Below the pieces are notes generated by a model that was not told the origin of the DNA, did no database searches, and saw nothing but the letters and a program-made list of their open reading frames with translations. A stretch of DNA of 64,000 nucleotides from Salsipaludibacter sp963735045 (GTDB lineage Bacteria; Actinomycetota; Nitriliruptoria; Nitriliruptorales; Nitriliruptoraceae), in contig CAVTIZ010000003.1 in assembly GCA_963735045.1 (NCBI GenBank), forward strand, positions 1,550,001-1,614,000, given 5' to 3'. The translations under genes were made by a program, and so were the position numbers. Positions 34,791 to 43,712 of the stretch are shown here, in pieces. Positions within the stretch are counted from its first letter, which is position 1, and every line of letters starts with the position of its first letter.

Positions 34791-35513
34791 TCAGCGCAGG
34801 GTCGTCCCCAGCACCCACGGCAGGACCAGCACCATCGAGGCCGACCACGTCACGTGGGTCAGCATGGGGGCGAGCACGCCACCGGTCACCCGGCGCTGCA
34901 TGCCGACCAACGCCCCCAGCAGCACCGCGGAGAACACCAGCATGACGTTGCCGGTGGCCACCGTGGCCAGTGCGTAGACGATCGTGGACACCACGACCGG
35001 GCGGGTGCGACCGATGGCCGCGAACAGGGCGCCGCGGAAGAACAGTTCCTCGGCGATCCCGTTGAGCACCGTGATGGCCAGCACCACGCCCAGGGACCCC
35101 GCATCGGCATGGTCGAGCACCTCGACCACCTGGTCGCGCAGGAACGGCAACCTGGCCACCACCAGGCCCCCGACGGCGAACACGGCCACGGCCACGAGCC
35201 CGACCAGGATCGGTTGCAGCACCGGACGGGTCAGGCGTTCGTCGCGCCCCCGGATGTGGCCGAGGTGGAGTGGGCCCGATGCCACGGCACCGATGACCCA
35301 GCACGCCGCCAGTGCGACCGTTGCGAGGTAGAAGCGGTCGTCTCCCGGCGGCAATCCCAGGGAGACGCCCAACAGCACGGCGCCGACGGCGACCGTGATC
35401 CCGGCCACGACGCGGCGCCGGCGGAACTCGTGGTCCGGCTGCCAGTGGTCCCGGGGGACGGGATCGAACAGCGAGTTGCGCAGCAACCGCTCGGCCCGAC
35501 CCACGACATCCAT
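34791..35513 (-). CDS. CPBP family intramembrane metalloprotease
   Basis: 240 residues from ATG 35513, with multiple TM helices. The catalytic motif AEELFFRG (E155, E156, R160) and the downstream HVTWSASM motif (His near 229) fit the CAAX-processing/bacteriocin-protection (CPBP, Abi) protease family. Convergent with the GntR gene (10-base gap) and same strand as the threonine synthase upstream (53-base gap). Substrate unknown. A frame open upstream to 36629 is antisense noise. Confidence 0.88.
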   Translation of the reverse strand: MDVVGRAERLLRNSLFDPVPRDHWQPDHEFRRRRVVAGITVAVGAVLLGVSLGLPPGDDRFYLATVALAACWVIGAVASGPLHLGHIRGRDERLTRPVLQPILVGLVAVAVFAVGGLVVARLPFLRDQVVEVLDHADAGSLGVVLAITVLNGIAEELFFRGALFAAIGRTRPVVVSTIVYALATVATGNVMLVFSAVLLGALVGMQRRVTGGVLAPMLTHVTWSASMVLVLPWVLGTTLR

Positions 35514-35566
35514 GGTCGCGACGCTACCGAGCGGGCCCCGACGTCCGCCGGTCCTGCCGACCGTGG

Positions 35567-36802
35567 TCACCCGCTGGGCGCGTGGTGCAACACGTCGAGG
35601 TCCAGGGGAGCATCGGCGTCGACGTGCACCGACCGGTCCGGCATCGGGTACTTCAGCCCCGACCCACAGTTGAACAGGACGACCCGGTCCCCACGCCCGA
35701 CCCGTCCGTCGGCCACCGAGTGCCGCCAGGCGGCGAGCGTCGCCGCGCCCTCCGGGCACAGCAGGAGCCCGTCGCCGGTCGCGGCGTCGACCCGAGCCCG
35801 TTCGATGGCGTCGTCGTCGACGGCCACCGCGAAGCCGTCGGACTCCCGGACCGCCCGCAGGACGAGGAAGTCGCCGATGGCCGCCGGCACGCGGATGCCG
35901 GCCGCGACGGTGTGTGCGTCCTCCCACCGCTGCGCCACCTCCTCCCCCGCCTCCCAGGCCCGCACGATCGGAGCACAGCCGGTCGCCTGCACGGCGACCA
36001 TGCGGGGGCGTCGTCCACCCAGCCAGCCCAGCTCCTCGAGTTCGGCGAAGGCCTTCCACATCCCGATCAGGCCGGTGCCACCACCGGTCGGGTAGAAGAT
36101 CACGTCGGGGACCTCCCAGCCGAGCTGGTCGGCCAGCTCGATCCCCATGGTCTTCTTGCCCTCGATGCGATAGGGCTCGCGCAGGGTGGAGACGTCGAAC
36201 CAGCCCATCGCCTCCGTGCCCTCGGCCACCAGGCGCCCACAGGTGTCGATGAGGCCGTCGACCCGGAACGTCCGGGCACCGTGCAGGGCGATCTCCCGCA
36301 CGTTGACGGCCGGGGTGTCGGCCGGGCAGAACACGAAGGTCTCCATCCCGGCACGACTGCCGTAGGCAGCCAGGGCCGCCCCGGCGTTGCCGTTGGTGGG
36401 CATCGCCAGCCGGGTGATGCCGAGCTGACGGGCCATGCTCACGGCCATGGCCAGCCCGCGGGCCTTGAACGAGCCGGTCGGCAACCGCCCCTCGTCCTTG
36501 ACCAGCAGCCGGGCCGGGTCCACGCCCGCCGCGGCGGCGACGGTCGGCAGCGACACCAGCGGGGTCGCGGGTTCGCCCAGGCTGACCCGGTTGCCCGGCT
36601 CGACCGGCAGCAGTTCGTGGTACCGCCACATCCCGTCCGGTCGTGCCGCGAGGTCCGCGGGGGTCACGGTCGCCCGCACGGCGTCGAGGTCGTAGCGCAC
36701 CAGCAGGGGCTTGCCGGCCCGGGACAGGTTGTGGACCACACCGGCGGGATGGCGCTCACCGGTCCAGCTGCACTCGAGGTGGGACACGGTGGACGGGGTC
36801 AC
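35567..36802 (-). CDS. Threonine synthase-like PLP enzyme
   Basis: 411 residues from GTG 36802. PLP-dependent beta-replacing lyase of fold type II: the PLP Lys is in TGSFKARG (K113) and the phosphate-binding glycine loop in GGGTGLIG. The N-terminal SLGEPATPLV and substrate loop ATNGNAGAAL-like MPTNGNAGAA are threonine synthase features, which convert O-phosphohomoserine to threonine. Cysteate synthase or diaminopropionate-type enzymes are alternatives. No homoserine pathway gene is near. Its upstream region contains the 6C RNA locus. Confidence 0.85.
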   Translation of the reverse strand: MTPSTVSHLECSWTGERHPAGVVHNLSRAGKPLLVRYDLDAVRATVTPADLAARPDGMWRYHELLPVEPGNRVSLGEPATPLVSLPTVAAAAGVDPARLLVKDEGRLPTGSFKARGLAMAVSMARQLGITRLAMPTNGNAGAALAAYGSRAGMETFVFCPADTPAVNVREIALHGARTFRVDGLIDTCGRLVAEGTEAMGWFDVSTLREPYRIEGKKTMGIELADQLGWEVPDVIFYPTGGGTGLIGMWKAFAELEELGWLGGRRPRMVAVQATGCAPIVRAWEAGEEVAQRWEDAHTVAAGIRVPAAIGDFLVLRAVRESDGFAVAVDDDAIERARVDAATGDGLLLCPEGAATLAAWRHSVADGRVGRGDRVVLFNCGSGLKYPMPDRSVHVDADAPLDLDVLHHAPSG

Positions 36803-37039
36803 GATGGCGGTCTCCGGGCCGGGTGGGCCGGAGGCTATGGCCGTGGCCCATCGCGGGGGCCCGAGCGGACTGCCGCCCCGCCGTCGGGCGTGCGCTGGGC
36901 GGACACGAGGCCGGGAGGCGTCCGGGGCGTCCGTGACACGAGTCCCGGCGTGGCTGGGCCGGTGGCGCCCCCCGGTCCGGGACCGCGATCACCCGATCGT
37001 GTCCGCATCCGGACACGCCGAATCGGGCCGCCCCGTGGG
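36803..37039. other. Intergenic region upstream of threonine synthase
   Basis: About 240 bases with no convincing coding sequence. It should contain the minus-strand promoter of the threonine synthase gene. No T-box or other amino acid leader was recognised. Confidence 0.4.
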
Positions 37040-37069
37040 TTGGGGGTGCGAGCCGTGCCACCGTACGGT
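37040..37069 (+). promoter_or_regulatory. Predicted promoter of the 6C-type small RNA
   Basis: Plus strand: TTGGGG (37040-37045), 18-base spacer, TACGGT (37064-37069). Places transcription start near 37076, just ahead of the first C-loop hairpin. The -35 is weak (3/6 to 4/6). Confidence 0.5.
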
Positions 37070-37075
37070 TCATCG

Positions 37076-37210
37076 AGCACGAGAGCACGTGGTCTCCCAC
37101 CCCCCGGGGCGACCACGACGGGCCGCTCGACGTCGTCTCCCCCCGACGACCGACCGACGGCCCGCAACCGCCGCCCGACCGAGTTCTCGGTCGGGCGGTT
37201 GCTCGTTTCC
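37076..37210 (+). ncRNA. Probable 6C small RNA
   Basis: The 6C RNA is an actinobacterial small RNA defined by two hairpins whose loops carry runs of six or more C, followed by a terminator. Here hairpin 1 has stem CGTGGTC (37088-37094) with GACCACG (37111-37117) and a loop with CCCCCC; hairpin 2 has inner stem GTCGTC (37132-37137) with GACGAC (37145-37150), loop TCCCCCC, and an outer stem CGGGCCG with CGGCCCG; a strong terminator follows. Mycobacterial members (B11) are reported to act on mRNAs through the C-rich loops. Strand, structure and taxonomy all fit; no Rfam search was done. It lies alone in a long intergenic region, divergent from threonine synthase. Confidence 0.8.
37164..37210 (+). 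terminator. Rho-independent terminator of the 6C RNA
   Basis: A stem of CCCGACCGAG with CTCGGTCGGG around a TT centre, extended on both sides by GCAACCG / CGGTTGC with a 3-base bulge, then TCGTTTCC. It is the strongest canonical intrinsic terminator I see in the window and has no upstream protein gene on its strand. Confidence 0.8.
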
Positions 37211-37280
37211 GGGCCCCCACCCAGCCCTCGCGACCGACCCTCGCACGGGCGTCCACACTGGCCGCCACCCGGGTCGGTGC

Positions 37281-37309
37281 TTGCCACATCCCCCCGGATC
37301 ACGCATAGT
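37281..37309 (+). promoter_or_regulatory. Predicted promoter of the lipoprotein-TIR operon
   Basis: TTGCCA (37281-37286), 17-base spacer, CATAGT (37304-37309), about 50 bases before the ATG at 37365. Reasonable matches at ideal spacing, in an AT-richer patch. Confidence 0.5.
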
Positions 37310-37364
37310 CGTATCACGGGTGCGCCGAGGGGCCTCCGGAGGTACCCGTGCGAAGGGCAGGAAC

Positions 37365-37844
37365 ATGGGTCGCAACCGCGCCGTCGGACGAGCAACGGTC
37401 GGGCCTGCGCGTCGCCGCCGGGTCCCGGCGGGGATCGTGGTGGTGCTGGTGCTCGCCGCCTGTGGCAGCGAACCGACCACGGTCGACGTCACCTCGCTCG
37501 GGACGGACGCCACGACCGTGTCGACGGAGGTGTCCGACGGGGGGTCGGACGTCACGGAGGCCGGTCCCGTCGACCTGACCGTGGACGTCGAGGACGGCCA
37601 GGTCGTCGCCGAGTCCCCGCTCGACCTCGGGGGGACCGCGACGCCGGGAGCCCTGGTGGCCGTCGAGGGACGCGCCGGTGGCGCGCTGGTGGACGCGACC
37701 GGCACCTGGGACCTGGTGGTGGACCTGCAGGAGGGCGACAACGACCTGCACGTCACCGCCACCCTCGACGGACGTGACCCGGCCGCCGTCGACGTCGTCG
37801 TCGTCCTCGACCCGGCCGTGTTCCCCACCGAGTTCTCCCCGTGA
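37365..37844 (+). CDS. Putative lipoprotein with Ig-like domain
   Basis: 159 residues from ATG 37365 with GGGCAGG upstream. Basic N-terminus, hydrophobic segment, and lipobox LAAC (Cys 33), so it should be lipidated and anchored outside the membrane. The mature part has a Thr/Ser/Asp-rich linker followed by a compact beta domain (VAESPLDLGGTATPGALVAVEG... then NDLHVTATLDG), a pattern of Ig-like 'adhesion' folds. First gene of a four-gene operon; the next start overlaps its stop as GTGA. Function unknown; a surface sensor or scaffold for the operon is an inference. Confidence 0.8.
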   Translation: MGRNRAVGRATVGPARRRRVPAGIVVVLVLAACGSEPTTVDVTSLGTDATTVSTEVSDGGSDVTEAGPVDLTVDVEDGQVVAESPLDLGGTATPGALVAVEGRAGGALVDATGTWDLVVDLQEGDNDLHVTATLDGRDPAAVDVVVVLDPAVFPTEFSP

Positions 37845-40800
37845 ACCCTGGCCCGGCCGACGCCGCGACCGTCGACGGGAGCCAGCCGAGCCCCCGCGAC
37901 CGTCCGGTGGACGTCTTCGTGGCCCACAGTCCCGACGACCGCGAATGGGTGGCGGGCTACCTGTTGCACGCCCTCGACCAGGCCGGGGTCACCCACGAGT
38001 CGACCCTGGAACTGGGCGTGGCCCGTGCCGAGGCCGTCGAGCGTGCGGTGTCGCGGTGTCGACGGATCGTGGCGGTGTACTCGCCCGCCTTCGTCAGCGA
38101 CGACAGCAACGAGTTCCTGGTCCTGCTGGCCCAGCACCTCGGGCACGAGACCAACACCTGGCCGCTGGTCCCCGTCGTCCTCGGCGACGTCGAACTGCCG
38201 GCCCGGATCGCGATGCTGGTCGGCATCGACCTGCCCGACCAGGACACCTGGGAGGACGGCATCCAGCGGCTGGTGACCCAGCTGGGACGACCGCTGGGCC
38301 CGGCTCGGCCACCGCCGCGCTGCCCCTACCCCGGCATGCGCGCCTACGGTCCCGACGACCGCGAGGACTTCGTCGGACGCGACGCCGAGGTCCAGGAACT
38401 GGCCGGGCGCCTGGAACTGGGGCCGCGGGCGTGCGTCATCGGGCCGTCCGGCAGTGGCAAGTCGTCGCTGGTCCTGGCCGGCCTGGTGCCTCGGCTGGAC
38501 GATCGACTGCCGGCCGGCGAGACCTGGCGTCGACACGTGGTGCGACCGGGTCCGGCCGCCTGGGAACGGGTCGCGGCCACCTTCGACGCCGCCCGCGACG
38601 TCACGCCGGCCGAGCTCGCGGCCATCGTGGAGCGCGTCGCCGGCGAGCAGCGCCGGCTGCTGGTGATCGACCAGGCGGAGGAGTTCTTCACCGGCGACGA
38701 CGCCGACGGCGTGATTCGGGTCGCCGACCTGCTGGAGCGGCTGGCCCCGGTCGCCCGCGTGCGCACCATCCTCACCGTGCGGGCCGACTTCCTCGGTGCC
38801 CTCATGGAGAGCCCGCTGTGGCCGTTGGTGCGTGACCACCGCTTCGAGGTGCTGCCGCTGGGCGACGAGCAACTGGAGGACGCCCTGGTGCTGCCCGCTG
38901 CGCGTGTCGGCGTCTACATCGAGCCGGCACTGGTCGTGCGCCTGATCGCCGACGCCTCCGGGGAGCCGGGGATGCTGCCGTGCCTGCAGGCCACGATGGC
39001 CGAACTGTGGCACCGCATCGAGCGGCGACTGCTCACCCTGCGTGGCTACGAGGCGCTGGTGCTGGGGGCGCGCACCTACGACCGTTCGTTCCGCAACGGC
39101 CTGCTGGTGGCCGTGTCGCGCCGCGCGGACGCGGTGCTGGCCGACCTCGACGAGCACGAGGCCGTCGTCGCCCGGCGCATCCTGCTCCGGCTCGTCCAGT
39201 TCGGCGAGGGGCGTGAGGACGTCCGACGCCAGCAGACCGTGGACGCCCTGCGCGCCGACGACGACGATGCGGCCACCTTTGACCGGGCGTTGGGGGCGCT
39301 GACCGCCGGTCGCCTGGTGACCACCGGCACGGCCGTCCACGACGGCGTGGAGACACCCGTGGTCGACCTGTCCCACGAGGCCCTGATCCAGGGCTGGCCG
39401 ACCCTGCGGGACCTCATCGCCCGACGCCAGGCCGGCGAGGTGACCCGTCGGGAGTTGCAGGAACGGGCGGATCGCTGGGTGGACGACGACCGGTCACCGG
39501 CACGCCTGCTCGACCAGGCCCACCTGGTGGAGGCGGAGGCGTGGCTGGGCGGGGAGGTCGTGGGCGAGGTCGGCGTCGGCCACGAGGTCCGTGAGCTGGT
39601 CGCGGCCAGCCGCACCCTCGACGACCGTCGTCGACGGCGACGACGACGCCTCCAGGCGACGCTGGTCGCGACGACGTGTGCGGCCGTGGCGTTCGCCGCG
39701 TTCGCCCTGGTGAGCCGCCGGTCCGCCACGGTGTCGGCCACTCGCGCCCAGTCCCTGCTGCTGGCCCGGATCGCGGCGTCGCAGGACGATGCGCCGAACA
39801 TGGGCGCCCTGCTCGGCCTGGAGTCCCTGCGTCGTCTGGAGTCCGCGGACGGCTACGACGCGGTGCTGCGGGCCCTCGCGCAGGAACCCGCGACCCGGGG
39901 GCGGCTGGTGGCGGATCGCGAGGAGCTCCTGGCGGTCGCCACCTCCGGGCGCGCCGGGCTCGTCGCCACGGCTGGACGTGGCTTCCACGACCGTGGCCGA
40001 CCGCGCATCCAGCTGTGGGGCCTGGGCGACCACGACCTGGCCGGCACCCTCGACGACGGCCACGACCAGGAGGTCACGGCCCTGGCCTTCAGCCCGGACG
40101 GCACCCGGTTGGCCTCGGTCGGCCGCGACGACCGGGTCGTGGTGTGGGACGTGGTCGGCCGACAGGTGGTCGCCACGTGGATCCCGTCGCCGGCACGGAT
40201 CCCCGCCGACCAGCGGTGCCGGCCGGCGCAGGACCCGGCCGCGGCCGACCTGCGGACGGTCGCGTTCAGCCCCGACGGTGGGGCACTGGTCACGGCCGGA
40301 CACGACCAGGTGGTCCGCGTCCGCGACCTCGACGGGGGTGGCGAGGTCGTGCTGGCCGGCCATGCCTGCGACGTCATGGACGTGGCCGTGCACCCCGGCG
40401 GGCGGCTGGTGGCCAGCGCGTCCCGCGACGACACCGTGCGGGTGTGGGACCTCGACGACCCCGATGCCGTCCGCGTCCTGGGCACCGTCGACCGTTCGCC
40501 ACGTCCCGGGACCGGGTCGGACGGGGGCGAGGCCGACGTCGGCGGCGACGCCCGCGCGGTGGCCTGGTCACCCGACGGGCGCCGACTGGCGGCGGTCGGC
40601 AACGACGGTCGACTGGCGCTGTTCGCCACCGACGCGCTCGACGCCGAGCCGACGGTCGTGCAGGCCCACGCCGCCCGGATCTTCGACGTCGCCTTCTCCC
40701 CGGACGGGGATCGCGTCGCCACGTCCGGCGCGGATCGCTCCGTGCGCGTGTTCCGCGTGGCGGACCTGGTGCAGGTGGCGACCCTGCGTGCCGGTGCCCG

Positions 40801-41887
40801 TGGCCTCGCCTGGCCCCGTGACGACCAACTGCTCGCCGCGACGCTGGGAACCGGCCTGGTCGTGCTGGACCCGGGACGCACGCACCACCTCGCCCGACCC
40901 CTGCCGACCGTGGCGCCGGTCGTGGGGGCGGTGTTCAGCGGCGACGACGTCGTTGGCGCGTCCACGACCGGTGGCCTGGTGCGGTGGCGTGGGGACGGCA
41001 CCGCCACGACGCGACCGGCACCGGCGGGGGTCGGGCCGGCCACGAGCCTGGTGGCCATGGACGACCACCGCGTGGCGGTCGGCCACGACGACGGTGCGAT
41101 CACGACCTGGGTCGACGGGGTGGCGGGCGAGCCCGTCCGCCTGCACGACGGACCGGTGGTCGCGCTGGCCCACGTCCCTGCCACCGACATGCTCGTGTCG
41201 CTGGGATCGGACGCGACGGTGGTGTTCCGGGATGCCGGATCGGGGGTGGTCGCGGCCCCGAGCCTGTCGGTGGAGGGGTGCACGCCCCTGGCCCTGGCCG
41301 CCGCACCGGATCCCCCACTGCGGATCGCCGTCGGGTGCAACGAGACCGCCGCCCTGCGCTGGTGGCGCGAGGGTGACGACGTCGTGCTGGCCTCCGACGA
41401 GGCGGTGTCCCGCCAGGCCCGGGTCAACGACCTCGAGGCGGTCGCCGACGACGGACTGCTGGTGGTCGCCGGCACGGCCAACGGGAACACGACCCTGTGG
41501 CGGGACCCGGAGGTCCTCGGTTGGGTCGACGACCCCGACATGCTCAACTCGACCGCCGGGGAGACCACCGCCGTCGCCCACAGCGCGACGTCGCCGGCGG
41601 CGGTCGTCACCGGCAGTCGGGACGGCATCGTGCAGGCCTGGGACCTCGCGTCGGGACGCACCCTGGGGCCGGGATGGCAGCTGCCGCCCCCCATCGCCGA
41701 CGTCACGATCGACGCCACCGGCACGCGCGCGGCGGTCACGACCGACGACGACGTGGTCGTGCTCGACCTCGACCCGACCTCGTGGCGTCGACAGGCCTGC
41801 GACCTCGCCGGCCGGGACCTCCGGGCCGACGAGTGGGCGCGCCACGTCGGTGACGGGGGCCCGGTGGTGTCGTCGTGTCCCCCGTGA
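37841..41887 (+). CDS. TIR-nSTAND1-WD40 repeat membrane protein
   Basis: 1348 residues from GTG 37841 (GTGA with the lipoprotein). N-terminal TIR domain, about 22-147 (VDVFVAHSPDDREWV, VAVYSPAFVSDDSNEF with E91 at the usual catalytic Glu position). nSTAND1 ATPase module follows from CPYPGMRAYG (161): FVGRDAEVQEL, Walker A GPSGSGKSS (201-209), Walker B LLVIDQAEEFF (273-283), and ILTVRADFLGALME. A basic stretch RRRRRRRR precedes one TM helix (about 605-625), then the linker typical of nSTAND-WD40 proteins and a WD40-type propeller to the end (FSPDGTRLASVGRDDRVVVWDV and similar repeats). STAND proteins of this build sense a ligand through the repeat domain and signal through the effector. Antiphage or developmental signalling is possible; not proven. 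Confidence 0.9.
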   Translation: MNPGPADAATVDGSQPSPRDRPVDVFVAHSPDDREWVAGYLLHALDQAGVTHESTLELGVARAEAVERAVSRCRRIVAVYSPAFVSDDSNEFLVLLAQHLGHETNTWPLVPVVLGDVELPARIAMLVGIDLPDQDTWEDGIQRLVTQLGRPLGPARPPPRCPYPGMRAYGPDDREDFVGRDAEVQELAGRLELGPRACVIGPSGSGKSSLVLAGLVPRLDDRLPAGETWRRHVVRPGPAAWERVAATFDAARDVTPAELAAIVERVAGEQRRLLVIDQAEEFFTGDDADGVIRVADLLERLAPVARVRTILTVRADFLGALMESPLWPLVRDHRFEVLPLGDEQLEDALVLPAARVGVYIEPALVVRLIADASGEPGMLPCLQATMAELWHRIERRLLTLRGYEALVLGARTYDRSFRNGLLVAVSRRADAVLADLDEHEAVVARRILLRLVQFGEGREDVRRQQTVDALRADDDDAATFDRALGALTAGRLVTTGTAVHDGVETPVVDLSHEALIQGWPTLRDLIARRQAGEVTRRELQERADRWVDDDRSPARLLDQAHLVEAEAWLGGEVVGEVGVGHEVRELVAASRTLDDRRRRRRRRLQATLVATTCAAVAFAAFALVSRRSATVSATRAQSLLLARIAASQDDAPNMGALLGLESLRRLESADGYDAVLRALAQEPATRGRLVADREELLAVATSGRAGLVATAGRGFHDRGRPRIQLWGLGDHDLAGTLDDGHDQEVTALAFSPDGTRLASVGRDDRVVVWDVVGRQVVATWIPSPARIPADQRCRPAQDPAAADLRTVAFSPDGGALVTAGHDQVVRVRDLDGGGEVVLAGHACDVMDVAVHPGGRLVASASRDDTVRVWDLDDPDAVRVLGTVDRSPRPGTGSDGGEADVGGDARAVAWSPDGRRLAAVGNDGRLALFATDALDAEPTVVQAHAARIFDVAFSPDGDRVATSGADRSVRVFRVADLVQVATLRAGARGLAWPRDDQLLAATLGTGLVVLDPGRTHHLARPLPTVAPVVGAVFSGDDVVGASTTGGLVRWRGDGTATTRPAPAGVGPATSLVAMDDHRVAVGHDDGAITTWVDGVAGEPVRLHDGPVVALAHVPATDMLVSLGSDATVVFRDAGSGVVAAPSLSVEGCTPLALAAAPDPPLRIAVGCNETAALRWWREGDDVVLASDEAVSRQARVNDLEAVADDGLLVVAGTANGNTTLWRDPEVLGWVDDPDMLNSTAGETTAVAHSATSPAAVVTGSRDGIVQAWDLASGRTLGPGWQLPPPIADVTIDATGTRAAVTTDDDVVVLDLDPTSWRRQACDLAGRDLRADEWARHVGDGGPVVSSCPP

Positions 41888-42762
41888 CCCGGGGCGGCCC
41901 CGCGACCCGACGAACCGCCGTCGCCGTGGTGGGGGTGCTGGTCGCCCTGCTGGTGGTCGTGGTCGGCACGGCACGCCACCGCACCGCCGGGGACGTGCCA
42001 CCGGTCCAGCACGTGCGGGTGGCGCCGGGGTCCGACGCGGACCTGCACCGGCCAGCGGACCCGGCGGGTGCTCCCACGATCGTCCTGCTGCACGGCTGCT
42101 GTGGCGATCGCGCCGACCTCGGCGCCCTGGCACGCGCACTGGCACGCCGCGGCGGGCTGGTGCTCAACGTCGACTGGACGACCCTGGCCGACGGAGGGGG
42201 CTGGCCCCGCTCGTACCGTCAGGCGACCTGTGCGATCGCGGTGGCCCGGGACCTGGCCACCGACCTGGGTGCCCGCACGGACCGGGTCGTGGCCGTCGGC
42301 TGGTCCGACGGCGCGCTGCTGGCGGCGACGGCGGGGTTGGCCCCGCCGCCCCCGGCGGCCGGCTGCACGGCGGCCGGCGAGGGTCGCGCCGACGCGGTCG
42401 TCGCCCTCGCCGGGTTCCTCGGCTGGGCCGCCGACGACCCCGCGCCGGGTGCCGGTGCCGACACCTGGTTCGGTGGGTCGCCGGACGTCGCGGGTCGGGC
42501 CTGGGTGGCGGGCAACCCGGTCGCGGTGGCCCCCCGGTCACGACTCGCCGGCGAGCCCGCGCCGGCCGGCATGGACCTGGTGGTCGGCCGCCGGGATCCC
42601 CTGCGTGACCATGCCCGCTGGGCCGCCCGACGGCTGCGCGCCGACGGGATCACCGTTCGCGTGCACTGGACCGAACGAGCCACGGCCGCCGTGGTCACCC
42701 CGCGCACCCCCGACGGGGCGGAGGCCGTCGCGGTCGTGCTGGCCCGTGCCACCGCCCGATGA
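41884..42762 (+). CDS. Membrane-anchored alpha/beta hydrolase
   Basis: 292 residues from GTG 41884, which gives a GTGA overlap with the TIR gene (an in-frame GTG at 41875 is the alternative). One TM helix (about 13-30) and then an alpha/beta hydrolase fold: LLHGCCGD (oxyanion turn) and the nucleophile elbow GWSDG with Ser 141. A possible acid is in GRRDPLRDH; the general-base His is not certain. Dienelactone hydrolase- or esterase-like. Substrate is likely outside the cytoplasm. Third gene of the operon; ATGA overlap with the LCP gene. Confidence 0.82.
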   Translation: MTRGGPATRRTAVAVVGVLVALLVVVVGTARHRTAGDVPPVQHVRVAPGSDADLHRPADPAGAPTIVLLHGCCGDRADLGALARALARRGGLVLNVDWTTLADGGGWPRSYRQATCAIAVARDLATDLGARTDRVVAVGWSDGALLAATAGLAPPPPAAGCTAAGEGRADAVVALAGFLGWAADDPAPGAGADTWFGGSPDVAGRAWVAGNPVAVAPRSRLAGEPAPAGMDLVVGRRDPLRDHARWAARRLRADGITVRVHWTERATAAVVTPRTPDGAEAVAVVLARATAR

Positions 42763-43709
42763 CCGGCTGGCGGCCACGGCTGGCCACCGGTCTGCTCGTG
42801 GCCGTCGTGGTGGCCGTGGGCCTCGGGATCGACGTCGGCGGCTGGGCGCTCCACCTCCTGGCCCGGGCAGATCCCCTCGTCGTGGCGCTGGATCCCCCGC
42901 CCCGACGGGGCCAGCCCGTCCACGTGCTGGTCGTGGTGAGCGACGACCGGGCCGGCGCGACCACGCTGGGTGACCGGTTCGGGCGGCTGGCCGGGGCCCG
43001 TGCCGACAGCATCGTGCTCACCCGCGTGGGGCCGGGGGGCGTCGTGGTCGAGGGCCTGCCGCGGGACCTGCGGACGGGCTCCCGCGAGGGGGACCTGGTG
43101 CTGGCCGAGGTGCGGGAGGTCGCCGGCCCGGCCGGGTTGGTCGCCGCGGCACGTGACGTCACCGGCCGATCCGTGCACCACTACCTCGAACTCGACCTGG
43201 ACGGTGTCGCCGCGGTCGTGGAGGCCCTCGGTGGGCTGGAGGTGGACCTGCGCCATCCGGTGCGCGACCGGGTGTCGGGGTTCTCGGCCGGTGCCGGGCG
43301 GTCGCGGCTGGACGGACCGGCGGCGGTGGCGTGGCTGCGCTCGCGGCAACCGGAGACCCGGGTCGACGGCACCTGGGTGGCCCAGCCGCCGGGTGACCTC
43401 GGCCGCATGGGACGCACCCAGGACGCCCTGCGCCGACTGCTCGCCGCGATGGCCGGCGCGGACGCGGTGACCCGTGGCCGGGTCGCGCTCACCCTCTCCC
43501 GACACGCCCGGGTCGATCGCACCCTGCCGCTGGGCTCGGGGCTGGCGCTGGCACGGTGGGCGGCCACCACCGACGTGGTCTGCGCCACGACGCTGCCCAC
43601 CCGGCCCGAACGCTCGCCCGCGGCGCGGACCTCGACGCTGGGGCCGCCGCACCCCGGTGCGCTGGCCCGGCGCGTGGTCGTCGCCGAGCCATCGAGCTGT
43701 GGCGACTGA
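42759..43709 (+). CDS. LCP (LytR-CpsA-Psr) family protein, divergent
   Basis: 316 residues. Single N-terminal TM helix and an extracytoplasmic domain with LCP features: ADSIVLTRV and VEGLPRDLRTGS (family pattern D-T/S-hydrophobic and PRD-R), YLELDLDGVAAVVEALGGLEV, and LRSRQPETRVDG ... DLGRMGRTQ (family pattern R-x-R ... D-x-x-R-x-x-RQ). LCP enzymes attach wall polymers such as teichoic acids or arabinogalactan to peptidoglycan. Several consensus residues are changed, so activity is uncertain. Fourth gene of the operon. Confidence 0.75.
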   Translation: MTGWRPRLATGLLVAVVVAVGLGIDVGGWALHLLARADPLVVALDPPPRRGQPVHVLVVVSDDRAGATTLGDRFGRLAGARADSIVLTRVGPGGVVVEGLPRDLRTGSREGDLVLAEVREVAGPAGLVAAARDVTGRSVHHYLELDLDGVAAVVEALGGLEVDLRHPVRDRVSGFSAGAGRSRLDGPAAVAWLRSRQPETRVDGTWVAQPPGDLGRMGRTQDALRRLLAAMAGADAVTRGRVALTLSRHARVDRTLPLGSGLALARWAATTDVVCATTLPTRPERSPAARTSTLGPPHPGALARRVVVAEPSSCGD

Positions 43710-43712
43710 GGG

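Noticed and set aside
36803..37364. Amino acid riboswitch or T-box upstream of threonine synthase
   Set aside because: The structured RNA is on the opposite strand to the gene and has C-loop hairpins; no T-box or lysine-type aptamer motif was recognised.
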